Source of the DNA: JAVVFH01 sp032250585
GTDB lineage: Bacteria; Pseudomonadota; Gammaproteobacteria; Xanthomonadales; SZUA-36
Direction of reading: 5' to 3'
Assembly: GCA_032250585.1 (NCBI GenBank)
Contig: JAVVFH010000031.1
Span: forward strand, 1-21,899
DNA: 21,899 bases
The notes under the pieces were generated by a model. The model saw only the letters and a program-made list of their open reading frames with translations. It made no database searches and was not told where the DNA came from. Positions 20,248 to 21,899 of this stretch are shown piece by piece. Each line of letters opens with the position of its first letter. Within the stretch, counting starts at the first letter, position 1. Position numbers and translations under genes: made by a program.

Positions 20248-21899
20248 TTATCGCTGCTGCGCCGCGAATGCGCCAGCGGCGATCCACCGGGCCGTTTCAT
20301 CCTGCAGCAGGTCCAGCGGAACCGAGCCCAGCGACAACAGAAAATCGTGGAAGGCACGGAGGTCGAAATCTTCACCCAGTTCCTGCTCCGCGCGCCGGCG
20401 CTGCTCCGAGATAACGTACTCGCCCAGCTTGTAACTGAGCGCCTGGCCGGGCCAGGAAATGTAGCGGTCCACCTCGGTGGTGACTTCGTGCAACGACAGC
20501 GCCGTGTTGGATGCGAGGTACTCCTGCGCCTGCTCGCGGGTCCAGCCCATCGCATGCACACCGGTATCGATCACCAGTCGGCAGGCACGCCACATCTCGT
20601 AGGTCAGGCGGCCGAAATGCTCATACGGGCTTTCGTAAATGTCCATCTCCACGCCCAGTTTTTCCGCGTACAGAGCCCAGCCTTCGCCATAGGCGGAAAT
20701 GTAATCGTAGCGCCGGAACGGCGGGCGGCTTTCCTGCTCCTGCGCCAGCGCGCTCTGCAGGTGGTGACCCGGCGCCGCCTCATGCAGCGTCAGAGCGGGT
20801 ATCGCGTACAGCGGCCGGCTTTCGAGATCGTGGGTGTTGACCCAGTAATAACCGCCGCGTTTCGCCTCCAGCGGCGCGGGCACGTAACGCCCGGCGGTGT
20901 AGAAGGGTGCGATGTCCTCCGGCACGGGCGCGACGCCGTAAGGCTGGCGCGGCAGGTGACCAAACAGCTGCGGCAGCCGTCCGTCGATTTTCTTGGCGTA
21001 ATAGGAGGCGTGTGCGAGCAGTTCCTTCGGCGTTTTCGCATAGAAGCGGGAATCGCCGCGCAGGAACGCCAGGAAGGCGTTGAAATCGCCCTCGAAACCG
21101 ACCGCCCCGATAATCCCGTCCATCTCGGCACGGATGTCTGCCACCTGCTCGCGGCCGATGTCGTGAATCTGCCGGGGCGTCATGTCCACGGTTGCATACC
21201 GCTGGATCTGCGCCTGGTAAAAGCGTGCGCCGCCCGGCAACTCGCTGGCGCCGAGGCTCTCGCGGGCCCCCGGCAGGTACTCCTGGTGATAAAAGTCGGA
21301 GAGGCGCTGGTAGGCGGGAATCACGTTGCCTTCAATCACCTTTTTCGCCGTCGCCAACAGGGCCGACTTCTCGCTACCGACCTCCGCCTCGGACAGCTCG
21401 GCGAACGGCCGGTAAAAGGGGCTCTGCTGCGCGCGCTCGCCCAACTGCGCCCTGATCGGTTCATCACGGCCCTCGAGCACCACACGCGGTTGCGTGAAAC
21501 CCAGTTCGAGGCCGTGTCGCATCAAACCGATGTACTCGTCCATGACCTCCGGCAGCTCCTGCAGGCGGCTCAGGTAGTTCCGGTAATCCGCCACGGTGTC
21601 GAAATCCGTGTCGTCCGGCAGCCGGGCCCATTCCATGAAAAAGCCCCAGTCGCTGTTGAAGGGCAGCAGGTAGGCGCGGGTTTCGTAGGCCGCCAGGTAA
21701 TTTTCGATCTGGCGACGAAAAATGCGGTAGTCGATACATTCCTCGCGCGCCAGTGATTCGCAGGACAGCGCCTCCAGTTCCGCGCGGATGGCTTTCCAGT
21801 AGGCATGGCGGCGGGCCTGGTCGGCTTCGCTGACCCGGCCGAGCCGGTCGGCGTAGTCGTCGACACCCGCATGGGAAGCGAGCAGCGGGAATTCCCGGA
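20248..21899 (-). CDS. DUF885 family metallopeptidase-like protein (N-terminus beyond window)
   Basis: Some 549 codons are seen; the frame runs through the right edge, so the N-terminus, including any signal peptide, is missing. The visible start FPLLASHAGVDDYADRL is typical of DUF885 proteins, usually about 580-620 aa and secreted or lipoproteins. The zinc-peptidase-like motif LHEAAPGHHLQ (Glu/His of an HExxPGHH pattern) and YGEGWALYAEKLG downstream are both present, as are DMTPRQIHDIGREQV and LASNTALSLHEVTTEVDRYISWPGQALSYKLGE near the C-terminus. The last feature relates the family to gluzincin-type peptidases. An in-frame ATG at 21636 is internal and not the start. Peptidase activity is inferred; substrates are unknown. 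Between its stop and slyD the 97 bp include a T-run on the minus strand (about 20190) but no clear hairpin. Confidence 0.88.
   Translation of the reverse strand, partial: REFPLLASHAGVDDYADRLGRVSEADQARRHAYWKAIRAELEALSCESLAREECIDYRIFRRQIENYLAAYETRAYLLPFNSDWGFFMEWARLPDDTDFDTVADYRNYLSRLQELPEVMDEYIGLMRHGLELGFTQPRVVLEGRDEPIRAQLGERAQQSPFYRPFAELSEAEVGSEKSALLATAKKVIEGNVIPAYQRLSDFYHQEYLPGARESLGASELPGGARFYQAQIQRYATVDMTPRQIHDIGREQVADIRAEMDGIIGAVGFEGDFNAFLAFLRGDSRFYAKTPKELLAHASYYAKKIDGRLPQLFGHLPRQPYGVAPVPEDIAPFYTAGRYVPAPLEAKRGGYYWVNTHDLESRPLYAIPALTLHEAAPGHHLQSALAQEQESRPPFRRYDYISAYGEGWALYAEKLGVEMDIYESPYEHFGRLTYEMWRACRLVIDTGVHAMGWTREQAQEYLASNTALSLHEVTTEVDRYISWPGQALSYKLGEYVISEQRRRAEQELGEDFDLRAFHDFLLSLGSVPLDLLQDETARWIAAGAFAAQQR

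Noticed and set aside
20203..21756. Plus-strand 517-codon open frame over the DUF885 gene
   Set aside because: It is antisense to a clear DUF885 protein with HEAAPGHH motif; the translated plus-strand product shows no domain.

Overview
The window is ordinary chromosomal DNA from a high-GC, probably facultatively anaerobic gammaproteobacterium. The case rests on AcpH, ZapE, BioC, UbiA, TatD, QueD, oxygen-independent HemN, a four-cysteine FNR/ANR regulator and a SlyD-type isomerase, all of gammaproteobacterial character. The hemN-fnr pairing resembles the hemN/anr neighbourhood of pseudomonads. I cannot name a genus. There is no phage, transposase, CRISPR, tRNA or rRNA signal.

Layout. 1-889: 3' part of an extracellular nuclease gene (+), overlapping convergently with acpH (-). 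1576-3372: an alpha/beta hydrolase and zapE (+), 12 bp apart. 3373-3873: a 500-bp gene-free stretch with a nested palindromic repeat element and, on the minus strand, a likely small RNA. 3874-5641: divergent bioC (-) and comF (+). 5675-7498: divergent ubiA (-) and tatD (+). 7561-8709: acyl desaturase (-). 8845-10550: YadG/YadH-type ABC exporter (-). 10747-14140: a three-gene operon (+) of secreted S33/TAP-like peptidase, NatA-like ATPase and NatB-like permease, joined by two 4-bp ATGA overlaps. 14168-15778: secreted amidohydrolase (-). 15851-16951: double-CDGSH iron-sulfur protein and queD (+). 16952-17322: a 371-bp regulatory region with two FNR boxes and a second likely small RNA. 17323-19598: hemN and fnr (+). 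19662-21899: slyD-like isomerase and a DUF885 peptidase cut by the window end (both -).

The most interesting content is non-coding. (1) On the minus strand at about 3769-3619, a promoter-like sequence is followed by three consecutive hairpins, the last a terminator, and each exposes a CCCCUU motif in its loop. This is the design of C-rich-loop regulatory RNAs such as Xanthomonas sX13. (2) On the minus strand at about 17096-16996, an FNR box sits exactly 41.5 bp upstream of the predicted start of a roughly 101-nt transcript that ends in a strong intrinsic terminator. This is an FnrS/PhrS-like anaerobic small-RNA candidate, divergent from hemN and near the fnr gene. A second FNR box precedes hemN, and an FNR-like site abuts the fnr -10 box. 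Together hemN, fnr and the candidate RNA look like one oxygen-responsive module: FNR senses oxygen loss, switches on oxygen-independent heme synthesis and the RNA, and may limit its own expression.
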